Shown: positions 42,887-53,655, counted from the stretch's first letter. The stretch: DNA of 64,000 nt from Glutamicibacter sp. JC586 (GCF_009805585.1 NZ_VHIN01000022.1:494741-558740); one strand, 5' to 3'. The notes: generated by a model from the letters alone, not told the origin. Translations and numbers: made by a program.

Positions 42887-45800
42887 TCAGGCTTCCTGTG
42901 CAATGGTTGACGATGGCTGTTGATCTGGGTTGATGTTCCAGCGTACTGCCGGATTGCCACGCCAGTAGGTATTGGCAGGCAAGATTTCTCCACGAAGTAC
43001 CAAACTGGCCGGGCCAGTGGTTGTACCTTCGGAGATTTGAGCAGCTGGCAGGATCACGCTGTGTGGGCCCAAGGTGGCTCCCGCTCCCAAGGTGACCTTG
43101 TCAATTGACATGATGCGGTCGTGGAAGAGGTGAGTCTGCAGGACGGTGCCACGGTTGACCGTTGAGTGATCCTCTAAGGTCACGAGGTCAGCTTCTGGGA
43201 ACCAGTAGCTTTCACACCAGACACCGTGGCCAATCTTCGCACCCTGGGCACGTAGGAACCAGACCAACGCTGGAGTGCCGGCGGCCTGGCGTGCAAACCA
43301 TTGGGCGCAAACCAACTCGGTGAAGGAATCAACCATTTCGGTACGCCAGATAAACGAACTCCACAGTGTGTGTTCGCCTGGGCGAATAACGCCAACGACC
43401 AACCATTTGGCGATCAGGGTAATGATCACAGCTACGGCACCGGCAAGAACCAAGACGGCACCGGAGAGGAGGATAGCCACCCAAATATTGGCGTAGCTGA
43501 TCAGGGTAGCCAGCGACCACAGCACGCCACCGGCAATCGCCACCGAAGTGAAGACAGCCAGCGAACGGGTCAACTCCCAGAAGGAGCGCATGATCTTCAG
43601 CTTCAGTCCTGGCTGATAGGTTCGCTCGGACTCTGCTTCAACGGTGGTGCGGCGCAATTTATGCGGAGGCGAACCGATCCACGAGGTGCCTGCCTTCATC
43701 TTCTTAGGGGTTGCCGAGAGCACTGCAATGAGGGAACGCTTAGGCACCCGGCGCCCTGCATGCAGAATGCCGGAGTTTCCGAGGAACGCCTTCTTACCTA
43801 CGCGCACCGGTGCGATATGCATCCAACCGCCACCGAGTTCGTAGGAGGCGACCATGGTGTCATCGGCTAGGAATGCTCCGGAGGAAATGGTCGTCATCTT
43901 TGGAATGAGTAGGACCGTTGAAATTTCTACGTCGCGGCCAACCTTGGCCCCCAAAAGGCGCAGCCAGATCGGGGTGAATAAGGATGCATAGAGCGGGAAG
44001 AGCTGATCGCGGGCGGTATCAAGTACACGTTCCGTTGCCCAGGCCTGCCAACCGACGCGGGAGGTGACCGGGTGCCATCCTTCAACCAGTCCAATGGAGA
44101 GTAGGCGAACGATGATGATGGTCAGCAGCATGCTGCCAAAGAACCAGACTAGTGCTGCCACGATGACTGCCGGAATGAACCTGAACCCTACTTCTGCCAG
44201 CGAATGTGCCGGACGCAGGATCGGGGTGATGGCGACAATCGCGAGCAGAATCGGGGTCCACTGGGAAAGATTGAGCAGGATCGAAGCAATGCCACCGAGG
44301 ACTCGAGGCAGTTTACGATAGGTCGGTTCCTGCTCAGGCCACTTTGGCTTCGCTTTGGACTGACGGACAGCCGGTGAGCCCGCATAACGCGAGTTATCAC
44401 GGGTTGCGCCGTATACGGCCGAGCCAGCATCGATGATGGTGTTCGCACCGATCACAGCTCCGGGAACCAAGGTGCTTCGAGCGCCGATGGAAGCGTTGTC
44501 TCCAACTTCAATGGCACCAACATGGACCTTGTCGCCATCGATCCAGTAGCCGCTGACGTCTACTTCAGGTTCGATGGTGGCACCGGCACCCACGGTGAGC
44601 ATGCCAGTGACCGGTGGCAGGGTATGCATGGTGGCGGTGCGGTCAATTTTTGCGCCGAGCATTCGGGCATACCACGGAAGTAATGGTGCGCTGGATAGCG
44701 AGATCGGGTCAACCACATCGGCCACCTGCTGGGCTAGCCACAGACGTAGGTGCACGGATCCGGAACGGGGATAGGTCCCGGGTTTCAGCCCAGCCAGCAG
44801 TATCTTGTTAGCGACTATGGATACGCACATACGCCCGACGGGGGTGACGAAAACTAACCACAATGCGGCGATGACGTACCTCGGCGCCGGCAATGGATCT
44901 TCAAAGACGTTCATGGCCACGAGCGCCAGGTGCCCGAGCAATAGGTAGGTCACCCAGCGCAGTCCCGAAAGGATAAACAGTGGGAAGGACGCCAGGGTTT
45001 GTGCCAACTGGGTAAGTCGTTTGGTGCGCACCACGGTGCGCGGCTGCACCGGTTCACTGGCTACTTGCTGCCCGCCCAGATATTCCACCAGCGCACCGAA
45101 GCGAGGGTAGTCATAAAGCTCAGCGACCGTCAGATCTGGGTAGCGAACGCGCAAGGCAGAAACCAACTGTGCTGCAGAGAGGGAGCCGCCACCGGAGGCA
45201 AAGAAGTCCGCGTCGATCCCTGCCACCGGGGCACCAAGTGCTCCCTGCCATGCTTCGGCAATAAATTCGCCCACTTCATCAAGCTGGGGAAGATCTTCTG
45301 ATGGTTCAGCGTTTTCAGTTCCGGGTAGTGGCCAAGGCAGTGCGTTGCGATCGACCTTGCCGCTCGTCTTCATCGGTAAGTTGTCCATGACCGCAAGAAT
45401 CGGAACCATGGGTGCTGGAAGATCTTCCAACAAGGCGGTGCGCGCTGCACTCAGGTCGTAATCTTCCGGTGCCTGCAGGTAGCCGACCAAAATCTTGTTG
45501 CCCGTGGCTGTTTCTCGAACGGCGACGGCAGCCGAGGAAACTCCGGCCAGGGAATTTAGTGCTGCGTCAATTTCGCCGAGTTCAATGCGGCGTCCACCGA
45601 TTTTCACCTGGTCGTCCACCCGACCAATGAAGATCAGTCCCAATGAATCGTTGATCACCATGTCGCCGGAACGATAGGCACGCTCCCAGCCCAGAGTTGG
45701 CATGGGAGCATATTTTTCTGCGTCTTTTTCCGGATCCAGGTAGCGGGCCAAGCCCACACCGCCGATGATCAGTTCACCTGATTCACCTTCGGCTACCGGA

Positions 45801-46846
45801 ATACCTTGTGGATCAACAACGGCCAGATCCCAACCGTTCAAGGGTAGGCCGATGCGTACCGGGAGTGAGCCGTCCATCGTGGCGCCACACGCAACTACCG
45901 TGGCTTCGGTAGGCCCGTAGGTGTTCCAGACTTCACGGCCATCGGTGGCCAAGCGTGCTGCCAGTTCTGGCGGGCAAGCTTCACCGCCAAAGATCAAAAG
46001 GCGTACCGATTCCAAGGCTTGGGAAGGCCATAGTGCAGCCAAGGTCGGAACGGTAGATACCGCGGTAATCGAACGAGAAATCAGCCAAGGGCCCAAATCC
46101 ATGCCGCTACGGACCAAGGCGCGTGGGGCCGGTACTAGACAGGCGCCATTGCGCCAGGCGATCCACATTTCTTCGCAGGATGCGTCAAACGCGACGGATA
46201 GTCCGGCAAGGACGCGGTCTGAAGAGTTCAGCGGGTCAGCTGGCAGAAACATCTGGGCTTCAGCGTCCACAAAGGCGGCAGCTGAACGATGGGTGACGGC
46301 CACGCCCTTGGGCTTTCCAGTGGACCCGGAGGTGAAGATAATCCAGGCGTCGTCCTCAAGACGTGGCAGGCGCGGGGCGCCAAAAGGCTTGGTGCGTTGG
46401 GAATTGACCACGATGGTGTCCCTGCCCTTGATGATGCCTGCAACTTCGGCTTCGGTGAATACCGTTTTGGCTCTCTCATCTGGGTCATCGGCATCCACCG
46501 GTACATAGGCAGCGCCCACCCAAAGGATTGCCAAGATCCACTCATAGAGGTGGCGTGTGCCGGACTGTACGCGCACGCCAATACGGTCACCGGCACCCAA
46601 ACCTTGCTCATGCAGGCGCAGCGCCTTGGCTTTGACCTCTTCGATAAGTTCGGCGTAACTCTCGGTGCGTTCACCGTCGTCAATGGCCGCCGCGTCGGGG
46701 TGATCCTGCGCGGTGGTGGTGAGGATATCTATGAGGGTACGGGCAGCCGGTGCTAGTGCACCGGAAGGAAATTGGGGGGTGTAGATTTCTTGATCCGGTA
46801 CCGAAAGTTGATCGTTGTTCATTGTGAACGGATCCATCGCTTTCAC
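42887..46846 (-). CDS. pls: Pls-like membrane NRPS (adenylation, carrier, six membrane helices, three tandem C-terminal domains)
   Basis: A 1,319-residue protein with the domain order of epsilon-poly-L-lysine synthetase. The adenylation domain spans about 40-505 (A3 FTSGSTGKPKGV at 171-182; A5 NTYGPTEA at 308; A8 GRVDDQVKIGGRR at 408; A10 lysine K497). The carrier domain spans about 520-592 with phosphopantetheine Ser S555 (ASGGGSLSAAQL). Six membrane helices lie near 620-645, 657-677, 855-878, 890-915, 1097-1117 and 1121-1150. They separate three soluble domains with hexapeptide/left-handed beta-helix repeats (about 730-830, 965-1060, 1200-1300). There is no condensation or thioesterase domain. 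Pocket residues by GrsA alignment are D221 A222 E225 S264 I285 G287 T309 V317 V318 K497, close to the lysine code I recall from bacitracin synthetase. The true start may be the in-frame ATG eight codons in. Confidence 0.9.
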   Translation of the reverse strand: MKAMDPFTMNNDQLSVPDQEIYTPQFPSGALAPAARTLIDILTTTAQDHPDAAAIDDGERTESYAELIEEVKAKALRLHEQGLGAGDRIGVRVQSGTRHLYEWILAILWVGAAYVPVDADDPDERAKTVFTEAEVAGIIKGRDTIVVNSQRTKPFGAPRLPRLEDDAWIIFTSGSTGKPKGVAVTHRSAAAFVDAEAQMFLPADPLNSSDRVLAGLSVAFDASCEEMWIAWRNGACLVPAPRALVRSGMDLGPWLISRSITAVSTVPTLAALWPSQALESVRLLIFGGEACPPELAARLATDGREVWNTYGPTEATVVACGATMDGSLPVRIGLPLNGWDLAVVDPQGIPVAEGESGELIIGGVGLARYLDPEKDAEKYAPMPTLGWERAYRSGDMVINDSLGLIFIGRVDDQVKIGGRRIELGEIDAALNSLAGVSSAAVAVRETATGNKILVGYLQAPEDYDLSAARTALLEDLPAPMVPILAVMDNLPMKTSGKVDRNALPWPLPGTENAEPSEDLPQLDEVGEFIAEAWQGALGAPVAGIDADFFASGGGSLSAAQLVSALRVRYPDLTVAELYDYPRFGALVEYLGGQQVASEPVQPRTVVRTKRLTQLAQTLASFPLFILSGLRWVTYLLLGHLALVAMNVFEDPLPAPRYVIAALWLVFVTPVGRMCVSIVANKILLAGLKPGTYPRSGSVHLRLWLAQQVADVVDPISLSSAPLLPWYARMLGAKIDRTATMHTLPPVTGMLTVGAGATIEPEVDVSGYWIDGDKVHVGAIEVGDNASIGARSTLVPGAVIGANTIIDAGSAVYGATRDNSRYAGSPAVRQSKAKPKWPEQEPTYRKLPRVLGGIASILLNLSQWTPILLAIVAITPILRPAHSLAEVGFRFIPAVIVAALVWFFGSMLLTIIIVRLLSIGLVEGWHPVTSRVGWQAWATERVLDTARDQLFPLYASLFTPIWLRLLGAKVGRDVEISTVLLIPKMTTISSGAFLADDTMVASYELGGGWMHIAPVRVGKKAFLGNSGILHAGRRVPKRSLIAVLSATPKKMKAGTSWIGSPPHKLRRTTVEAESERTYQPGLKLKIMRSFWELTRSLAVFTSVAIAGGVLWSLATLISYANIWVAILLSGAVLVLAGAVAVIITLIAKWLVVGVIRPGEHTLWSSFIWRTEMVDSFTELVCAQWFARQAAGTPALVWFLRAQGAKIGHGVWCESYWFPEADLVTLEDHSTVNRGTVLQTHLFHDRIMSIDKVTLGAGATLGPHSVILPAAQISEGTTTGPASLVLRGEILPANTYWRGNPAVRWNINPDQQPSSTIAQEA

Positions 46847-47072
46847 ATAAATGTGTCAGTTGTGTTGGGGCGCTGGGGGAGTGCGACCCAGAAACGAAAT
46901 GGATCCTGGAGGGGTGGGATGAGTGGTCCCATAGTTATTTAATACGCTGGTAAGCGAGATTAAGCCTAGCTCTATATGAATTGTCGGCTACATCTCATAA
47001 ATTTCACCTTTACTACGCCACAGGCCGTTCGAAGAATCAACGATGTTGTCTCTTACGACCTGTGGCTGGTAA

Positions 47073-48041
47073 TTACGGCAGCAAGATGACCTTGCCGGTG
47101 GTGGATCGGGACTCCAAAGCGGTATGGGCAGCGCCTGCTTCGGTTAGCGGGTACTGGGCACCGATGCGCACATCGATCGCTCCGGTGGCCACCCAGCCCA
47201 CCATGTCTCCAAAGCGCCAATGCATTTCCTGCTCGCTGGTAAGGAAGTCGTTGAGCTTGGGGCGGGTGACGCTGAGCGAACCGCCGGCATTTAGCCGTTG
47301 CAAATCAAACGGTGGCACCTGACCACTGGCGCCACCAAAGAGCACCAACGTTCCGCGACGGCGCAGGGCCGCCAGCGAAGTTTCGAAAGTATCCTTGCCT
47401 ATCCCGTCGTATACCGCGTTCACTCCCTTGCCGTCGGTAACTTTTTCGACGGTGGCGGCCACCTGGTCATAATCCACCACGTAATCAGCGCCGGCAGCCT
47501 TGGCCAAGTCCTTTTTCTCTTGGGTGGAGGCGGTGGTGATGACGGTGGCGCCCTTGAGCTTGAGTAGTTGGGTCAAAATCAGGCCCACTCCGCCAGCTCC
47601 TGCATAGGTCAAGATGACATCACCGTTATGCACCATATAGCTGGAATGAACTAGATAGTGAGCGGTCATGCCCTGTAGTGGCAAGGCCGCAGCAACGCTC
47701 AAATCTACTGCGTCCGGAACCTTGCCGGTGAGGGCTGCATCCACCAACGCGTACTGCGAGTAACCTGCCGCTCCCGAAGCTGTGGCGACGCGATCGCCAA
47801 TCTTGAAGTTTTGGACTCCCTCGCCGATCTGCTCGACAATGCCAGAAAACTCTGAGCCGGGAACAAAGGGGTAATTCATCGTGTAGACGCCGCTACGCTG
47901 ATAGGTCTCGATAAAGTTCACGCCGGTGGCAGCGATTTTCACCAGCAGCTGACCGGCGCCCGGGGACGGAACTGGGATCTGAGTTAGTTGCAGTCCGTTG
48001 GCGTCGGTAGGTTCGTTCACCGTTATGGCTTGTTGCTCCAT
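47073..48041 (-). CDS. Quinone oxidoreductase, zinc-less MDR family
   Basis: A 322-residue NADPH-dependent medium-chain reductase of the QOR (ζ-crystallin-like) type. The nucleotide-binding AGAGGVGLILTQLLKLKGA motif lies near residue 150, and the conserved VPGSEFSGIVEQIGEGV segment is present in the GroES-like domain. Zinc-ligand cysteines of alcohol dehydrogenases are absent, as expected for QOR. It likely reduces quinones or enones. It is 226 bp upstream of the pls-like gene on the same strand with a promoter-sized gap between, so probably a separate unit. Confidence 0.9.
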   Translation of the reverse strand: MEQQAITVNEPTDANGLQLTQIPVPSPGAGQLLVKIAATGVNFIETYQRSGVYTMNYPFVPGSEFSGIVEQIGEGVQNFKIGDRVATASGAAGYSQYALVDAALTGKVPDAVDLSVAAALPLQGMTAHYLVHSSYMVHNGDVILTYAGAGGVGLILTQLLKLKGATVITTASTQEKKDLAKAAGADYVVDYDQVAATVEKVTDGKGVNAVYDGIGKDTFETSLAALRRRGTLVLFGGASGQVPPFDLQRLNAGGSLSVTRPKLNDFLTSEQEMHWRFGDMVGWVATGAIDVRIGAQYPLTEAGAAHTALESRSTTGKVILLP

Positions 48042-48171
48042 CGTGCTTCACTCCTGAAATTCTCAGCGTCCCTCGGACAATTCCCGCAGGGTCTCTACGG
48101 ACAGTTTAGGACTTTGCGCTCGCCAGTGGGCACGCGCAGCTGGGATGTCGGATTACGTGACGAAGTATTTT

Positions 48172-48205
48172 ATGAATATTTATTAGCGTGCGTGAATATT
48201 TGGGG
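48172..48205 (+). promoter_or_regulatory. Pair of ARG-box-like sites upstream of argC
   Basis: ATGAATATTTATTAG (48172-48186) and GTGAATATTTGGGG (48192-48205) resemble the ArgR consensus TGAAT-WWWW-ATTCA, best in the left half. The TGAAT cores are 20 bp apart, about two helical turns, and lie 15-45 bp before the argC start. argR is encoded in the operon. Confidence 0.7.
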
Positions 48206-48218
48206 ATAGAATCTAGTC

Positions 48219-49250
48219 ATGACGATTTCAGTAGCTGTCTCCGGCGCCAGCGGATACGCCGGCGGAGAAGTCCTTCGCATTCTTGCGGCCCATCCAGAAG
48301 TAGAGATTGGCGCGATCACCGCACATTCTCAGGCCGGAGCACGCCTGGGCTCCATCGCACCGAACCTGTACGCGCTCGCCGATCGCGTATTGGTTGATAC
48401 CACCGTAGAGAATCTGGCCGGTCACGACGTAGTCTTCCTCGCCTTGCCCCACGGTGCTTCGGCCGCTGTGGCTGCAGCGCTGCCAGAGAACACCTTGGTC
48501 ATCGACGCCGGGGCGGATCACCGCCTTGAATCAGCAGCCGCCTGGGAAAAGTTCTACGGTTCGCCCCACGCAGGTTTCTGGCCCTATGGACTTCCAGAGC
48601 TACCCGGCCAGCGGGAACAGCTGGTCGGAACCAAGCGCGTGGCAGTTCCCGGGTGTTACCCGACCGGGGGCCAACTAGCGTTGGCGCCAGGTTTCGGCGC
48701 TGGAGTCTTGGAAGCTGACGACGTCGTGATTGTTTCGGCTTCCGGCACCTCCGGTGCGGGCAAGTCACTGAAGCCAAACCTGTTGGGCAGCGAAGTGATG
48801 GGTTCAATGAGCACCTACGGAGTCGGCGGCATCCACCGCCACATCCCAGAAATGGAACAGGGTTTCTCCAAACTGGCCGGCGAGCCGGTCACCGTTTCCT
48901 TCACCCCAACCCTGGCGCCGATGCCACGCGGAATTCTCACCACCGCCACCGCCAAGGTGAAAGCCGGCGTAAGTGAGGCGCAACTGCGTGAAGCCTGGGT
49001 TAACGCCTACGCCAACGAGCAATTTGTTCACGTACTGCCCGAAGGCCAATGGCCTACCACCGGGGCCGTACAAGGATCCAACCACGTCCAACTACAGCTG
49101 GCCTTTGATACTCACGCCAACCGTGTCATTGTTACCGCCGCGCTGGATAACCTCACCAAGGGCACCGCAGGAGCCGCCGTTCAGTCGATGAACATCGCCC
49201 TAGGATTGCCAGAAAACACCGGATTGCTCATGCAAGGAGTCGCACCGTGA
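48219..49250 (+). CDS. argC: N-acetyl-gamma-glutamyl-phosphate reductase
   Basis: NADPH-dependent third step of arginine synthesis. The 343-residue protein has the N-terminal GASGYAGGE nucleotide-binding motif, the catalytic Cys in [15 protein letters not shown], and the conserved [10 protein letters not shown] segment. First gene of argCJBDFR; the stop overlaps the argJ start by 4 bp (GTGA). Confidence 0.97.
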   Translation: MTISVAVSGASGYAGGEVLRILAAHPEVEIGAITAHSQAGARLGSIAPNLYALADRVLVDTTVENLAGHDVVFLALPHGASAAVAAALPENTLVIDAGADHRLESAAAWEKFYGSPHAGFWPYGLPELPGQREQLVGTKRVAVPGCYPTGGQLALAPGFGAGVLEADDVVIVSASGTSGAGKSLKPNLLGSEVMGSMSTYGVGGIHRHIPEMEQGFSKLAGEPVTVSFTPTLAPMPRGILTTATAKVKAGVSEAQLREAWVNAYANEQFVHVLPEGQWPTTGAVQGSNHVQLQLAFDTHANRVIVTAALDNLTKGTAGAAVQSMNIALGLPENTGLLMQGVAP

Positions 49251-50461
49251 GCCTCGCCCACACCAATACCCACCCGTCAGCCCCTGCCACGGGAGTCACC
49301 GCACCGGCAGGCTTTTCTGCCTCGGGTGTCCCAGCAGGACTCAAGTCCACGGGCAAGAACGATGTTGTTCTGGTGCAAAACCATGGCCCGAACTTCGCTG
49401 CCGCCGGAGTCTTCACCTCAAACCGTGTGGCGGCCGCACCGGTGCATTGGTCACGCCAGGTCCTAGTAGATTCCCGCATTGACGCGGTCCTGCTGAACTC
49501 AGGTGGCGCCAATGCTTGCACCGGTGCCGAGGGATTTGGCAATACGCACAAGAGCGCCGAATATGTAGCTGAACTACTCGGTGTGTCCGCTTCGGATGTG
49601 GCTGTGGCCTCCACCGGGCTGATCGGCGTACAACTGCCCATGGACAAGCTACTGCCGGGCGTGAAAGCTGCCGCCCAATCTTTGGCCACCGATCAAAATG
49701 CCTCCGATCAGGCCGCCGCCGGCATCATGACCACCGATACCGTGCCGAAGCTGGTCTCCCGACTGGTGGGTCCTCACGGTTCTGACCAAGTCACCATCGG
49801 CGGCATGGCCAAGGGTGCGGGCATGCTCGCCCCAGCACTGGCCACCATGCTGGTGGTCTTGACCACCGATGCGGAGCTCAGTGCTGAGCAGGCCGATACC
49901 GCATTGCGTGCGGCCACCGCGATGAGTTTTGATCGGGCCGATTCCGATGGCTGTATGTCCACCAACGACACCGTGTTGTTGCTGGCCTCCGGCGCTTCGG
50001 GCAGCACCCCGGATATCGCCGAGTTCACCGCAGCGCTCACCGATGCCTGCTGCGAGTTGGCCGCGAAGCTGATCGAAGATGCCGAGGGCGCCGATCACAC
50101 CATCGCCATCCGTACCTACAATGCCGCCACCGAAGCCGACGCGCTGGAAGTTTCCAAGGCCGTTTCCCGCTCCAACCTGGTCAAGACCGCGGTCTTTGGT
50201 AAGGACCCCAACTGGGGGCGTGTGCTCTCCGAAGTGGGCACCACCAAGGCCGCCTTCGAGGCCGATGAGCTGAACGTCTCGATCAACGGCGTGATGGTCT
50301 GTAAAAACGGTGGGGTCGGCGAAGATCGCAACCTGGTCAGTCTGGAAGAACGCAATGTGTCCATCGAGATCGATTTGAACGCCGGGGATGAAGAAGCCAC
50401 GGTGCTGACCAACGATCTGACTCACGACTACGTCCACGAAAACTCCGCTTACTCCAGCTAG
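49247..50461 (+). CDS. argJ: Glutamate N-acetyltransferase / ornithine acetyltransferase
   Basis: Recycles the acetyl group from N-acetylornithine to glutamate and can also use acetyl-CoA in bifunctional members. The 404-residue precursor self-cleaves before the catalytic Thr: A199-T200 in [14 protein letters not shown]. The C-terminal [16 protein letters not shown] is the usual conserved end. GTG start overlapping argC. Bifunctionality cannot be judged from sequence. No separate argA/argE is in the window. Confidence 0.97.
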   Translation: MSLAHTNTHPSAPATGVTAPAGFSASGVPAGLKSTGKNDVVLVQNHGPNFAAAGVFTSNRVAAAPVHWSRQVLVDSRIDAVLLNSGGANACTGAEGFGNTHKSAEYVAELLGVSASDVAVASTGLIGVQLPMDKLLPGVKAAAQSLATDQNASDQAAAGIMTTDTVPKLVSRLVGPHGSDQVTIGGMAKGAGMLAPALATMLVVLTTDAELSAEQADTALRAATAMSFDRADSDGCMSTNDTVLLLASGASGSTPDIAEFTAALTDACCELAAKLIEDAEGADHTIAIRTYNAATEADALEVSKAVSRSNLVKTAVFGKDPNWGRVLSEVGTTKAAFEADELNVSINGVMVCKNGGVGEDRNLVSLEERNVSIEIDLNAGDEEATVLTNDLTHDYVHENSAYSS

Positions 50462-50472
50462 GAACGATCCAC

Positions 50473-51411
50473 ATGGCCCAAAGTATCCGCACCAACCTGG
50501 AAACCGCCGCGACCAAAGCCGAAGCGCTGATCGAAGCGCTTCCATGGATTCAGCGCTTCGCCGGCACCACCATGGTCATCAAATATGGTGGCAACGCCAT
50601 GGTCAACGACGAGCTGCGCCGCGCCTTCGCGCAAGACATCGTCTTCCTGCGACATGCCGGGGTCAACCCAGTAGTAGTGCACGGCGGCGGGCCACAGATC
50701 AACAAAATGCTCGACACCTTGGGCATCGAGTCCGAGTTCCGCGGGGGACTACGCGTAACCACCCCCGAGGCCATGGATGTGGTGCGCATGGTCCTTACCG
50801 GGCAGGTGCAGCGCGATCTGGTCGGCCTGATCAACTCACACGGTCCCTACTCGGTGGGCATGTCCGGTGAGGACGGCGCCACCTTGCAGGCGGTACGTAC
50901 CGGGACCATCGTCGACGGGCTGCCAGTGGATCTGGGTCTGGTCGGCGAGGTCACCCGGGTACGCACCGATCAGGTTGACTCCTTGGTAGACGCCGGAATG
51001 ATCCCGGTCATTTCCACCGTCGCCCCGGAATTTGATGAACAGGGTGATCCGACCGGCGCGATCCTGAATGTGAACGCCGATACCGCCGCGGCCGCGCTGG
51101 CCAGCGCGCTGGGCGCCACCAAGCTGGTGATCCTCACCGACGTGGAGGGCCTCTACGCAGCCTGGCCAGATAAGTCCTCGCTGATCACTTCGATCACCAA
51201 CGATGAGCTGCGTACGATGCTGCCTTCCCTAGAATCGGGCATGATCCCCAAGATGGGTGCGTGCCTGAAAGCCGTCGACGAGGGCGTGGGCCAGGCGCAC
51301 ATCGTGGATGGTCGAGCCCCGCACTCGATGCTGCTAGAGATCTTCACCACCGCCGGCGTGGGCACCCAGGTGCTCCCGGCCCCCGTCACCAATCAGAAGG
51401 ACACCAAGTGA
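50473..51411 (+). CDS. argB: Acetylglutamate kinase
   Basis: Phosphorylates N-acetylglutamate; usually the arginine-inhibited control point. The 312-residue protein begins its fold with [14 protein letters not shown] (phosphate loop), followed by [14 protein letters not shown] and the C-terminal [11 protein letters not shown] block. Arginine-sensitive ArgB proteins have an extra N-terminal helix, and this one does have about 25 residues ahead of the fold ([12 protein letters not shown]). Stop overlaps argD start by 4 bp. Confidence 0.97.
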   Translation: MAQSIRTNLETAATKAEALIEALPWIQRFAGTTMVIKYGGNAMVNDELRRAFAQDIVFLRHAGVNPVVVHGGGPQINKMLDTLGIESEFRGGLRVTTPEAMDVVRMVLTGQVQRDLVGLINSHGPYSVGMSGEDGATLQAVRTGTIVDGLPVDLGLVGEVTRVRTDQVDSLVDAGMIPVISTVAPEFDEQGDPTGAILNVNADTAAAALASALGATKLVILTDVEGLYAAWPDKSSLITSITNDELRTMLPSLESGMIPKMGACLKAVDEGVGQAHIVDGRAPHSMLLEIFTTAGVGTQVLPAPVTNQKDTK

Positions 51412-52655
51412 GCGAACTTTCAGCGGATACCGCCATCGCCACCGAACACGTACAAGAACTGACCGGACTCTCCAGCGCTGCCTTATCCGAGCGCTACTCC
51501 AACTCGCTGCTGGGCGTATTTGGCACCCCGCAGCGGGTGCTAGTGCGCGGGGCCGGCTGCCACGTCTGGGATGCCGATGGCAACCAGTACCTGGATCTGC
51601 TCGGCGGTATCGCAGTTAATACCCTTGGTCACGCCAACCCCTTGCTGACCAGTGTGATCACCAGCCAACTGGCCACCTTGGGGCACGTGTCCAACTTCTT
51701 CACCTCGCCGAGCCAGATCGCCCTGGCCGAAAAGCTACTAGAAATTTCTGCCGCCCCGGCTGGGTCTAAGGTCTTCTTCGCCAACTCCGGCACCGAAGCC
51801 AATGAGGCGGCGCTGAAGCTCACCCGGCGCAATACCGGCACGCCCGAAAACCCGCGCACCAAGGTGATCGCCCTGGAACACGCCTTCCACGGCCGAACCC
51901 TGGGTGCACTGTCACTGACCTACAAGGAAAAGTACCGCGCGCCTTTTGCCCCGCTGCCAGAAAATGTCATCTGGATTCCTGCAGGAGATATCGACGCACT
52001 CCGCGCGGCGGTCGATGAGAGCGTAGCGGCAGTGTTTATCGAGCCGATCCAGGGTGAAGCCGGGGTGCGCATGCTCTCGGAAAAGTACCTGCAAGCCGCC
52101 CGCGAGATCACAGCTACCGCTGGCGCCCTGCTGGTCTTCGACGAGGTGCAATCCGGCATGGGGCGCACCGGCTCCTTCTTCGCCTCAGCACCGGTGATTC
52201 CCGATGTGATGACCCTAGCCAAGGGGCTGGGCGGGGGCTTCCCTATCGGCGCGATGATCGTCTTCGGTGAAGAGAACACCGCATGGCTGACCCCGGGCGA
52301 TCACGGCACCACCTTTGGCGGCAACCCAGTGGCGTGCGCGGCTGGCTTGGCCGTCATCCACACCATCGAGTCGCAGAATCTGCTGGCTCAGGTGCGAGCG
52401 ACCGGGGATTGGTTGCGTGAGCAACTTTCTGATATTGCCGGTCTGAGCGCAGTGCGCGGGGCAGGGATGCTCACCGCCTTCGAACTAGCAGAAGCCAACG
52501 CGCCGAAGCTGGTAACCGCGGCCCTGGACGCCGGGTTCATCGTGAACGCCACCGACGATTCCACCATCCGCCTGGCCCCACCACTGGTGATCACCAAAGA
52601 ACAACTGGGCAGCTTCATCGATGTCCTGCCACAGCTGATTGCCGCCGCCAGCTAA
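51408..52655 (+). CDS. argD: Acetylornithine aminotransferase
   Basis: PLP-dependent class-III aminotransferase converting N-acetylglutamate semialdehyde to N-acetylornithine. The 415-residue product has the PLP-binding Lys K272 in [16 protein letters not shown], the [13 protein letters not shown] motif, and [13 protein letters not shown] near residue 127. I start it at the GTG overlapping the argB stop; the frame is open upstream into argB but that part is not ArgD. Confidence 0.96.
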   Translation: MSELSADTAIATEHVQELTGLSSAALSERYSNSLLGVFGTPQRVLVRGAGCHVWDADGNQYLDLLGGIAVNTLGHANPLLTSVITSQLATLGHVSNFFTSPSQIALAEKLLEISAAPAGSKVFFANSGTEANEAALKLTRRNTGTPENPRTKVIALEHAFHGRTLGALSLTYKEKYRAPFAPLPENVIWIPAGDIDALRAAVDESVAAVFIEPIQGEAGVRMLSEKYLQAAREITATAGALLVFDEVQSGMGRTGSFFASAPVIPDVMTLAKGLGGGFPIGAMIVFGEENTAWLTPGDHGTTFGGNPVACAAGLAVIHTIESQNLLAQVRATGDWLREQLSDIAGLSAVRGAGMLTAFELAEANAPKLVTAALDAGFIVNATDDSTIRLAPPLVITKEQLGSFIDVLPQLIAAAS

Positions 52656-52694
52656 TCGCCGACGAAAATTTCGCACAATTTTAAGGACCTACAC

Positions 52695-53654
52695 ATGAGC
52701 ACTACCCGCCACTTTTTGACCGACCTGGATTTCACCCCCGACGAGCAGTCCAAGGTGCTGGATCTGGCCGCAGCCATGAAGGCCGACAAGTACGGTTACC
52801 AGCCTTTCGCCGGCCCACAAACCGTCGCGGTCTTCTTCGACAAAACTTCCACCCGCACCCGCGTCTCCTTCCATGCCGGCATCGCAGAACTCGGCGGCTC
52901 GCCGCTGATTATCAACTCCGGCGAATCCCAGTTGGGCCACAAGGAGTCCATCGCCGACTCCGCCAAGGTGCTCGAACGCATGGTCTCCACCATCGTCTGG
53001 CGCACCTACGCACAGTCCGGGCTAGAAGAAATGGCGGCCAATTCATCGGTGCCCGTGATCAACGCACTGAGCGATGACTACCACCCGTGCCAGCTGATCG
53101 CCGATCTGCTCACCGTGCGTGAGCACAAGGGAGCCACGCAGGGTCTGAAAATGGCCTACCTGGGCGATGCGGCGAACAACATGGCCAACTCCTACCTGCT
53201 GGCCGGAGTCACCGCCGGCATGCACGTGGCCATCGCCGGCCCAGAAGGTTACCTGCCTGCCGAGTCGATCATCAACGCCGCTCAAGAACGCGCCGCGCTC
53301 ACCGGCGGGTCGGTCACCATCACCACCGATGCCCTCGCGGCGTTGAAAGATGCCGACGTGGTCGTGACCGACACTTGGGTCTCCATGGGACAGGAAGATG
53401 AGAAGGAAGCACGCCTGAAACTATTCACCGACTATTCGGTGACCGCCGAGGCGATGAAGCTGGCCAGTCACGACGCGATCGTGCTGCATTGCCTACCTGC
53501 CTACCGTGGCTACGAAATTTCTGCCGAGGTCATCGATGGGCCACAATCGGTAGTATTCGACGAGGCCGAAAACCGCGTGCACGCCCAGAAGGCCGTGATG
53601 ACGTGGTTGATGGTCGCCTCCGGGCTGGCCGAAGATGCCCGAGTGGAGCTCTAA
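52695..53654 (+). CDS. argF: Ornithine carbamoyltransferase
   Basis: Makes citrulline from ornithine and carbamoyl phosphate. The 319-residue protein carries the carbamoyl-phosphate motif S-T-R-T-R (residues 52-56, in FDKTSTRTRVSF) and the ornithine-side HCLPAYRGYEIS block near the C-terminus. The DYHPCQLIADLLT motif is intact. argR begins one base after its stop. Confidence 0.97.
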   Translation: MSTTRHFLTDLDFTPDEQSKVLDLAAAMKADKYGYQPFAGPQTVAVFFDKTSTRTRVSFHAGIAELGGSPLIINSGESQLGHKESIADSAKVLERMVSTIVWRTYAQSGLEEMAANSSVPVINALSDDYHPCQLIADLLTVREHKGATQGLKMAYLGDAANNMANSYLLAGVTAGMHVAIAGPEGYLPAESIINAAQERAALTGGSVTITTDALAALKDADVVVTDTWVSMGQEDEKEARLKLFTDYSVTAEAMKLASHDAIVLHCLPAYRGYEISAEVIDGPQSVVFDEAENRVHAQKAVMTWLMVASGLAEDARVEL

Positions 53655-53655
53655 C

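Noticed and set aside
47017..47066. GCCACAGG/CCTGTGGC pair downstream of the quinone oxidoreductase gene as a terminator
   Set aside because: The 34-nt loop is too long for a confident terminator and no T-run follows on the minus strand.
49649..50545. A 298-codon minus-strand frame across argJ/argB
   Set aside because: Antisense to two certain genes, glycine-rich composition, no motif.
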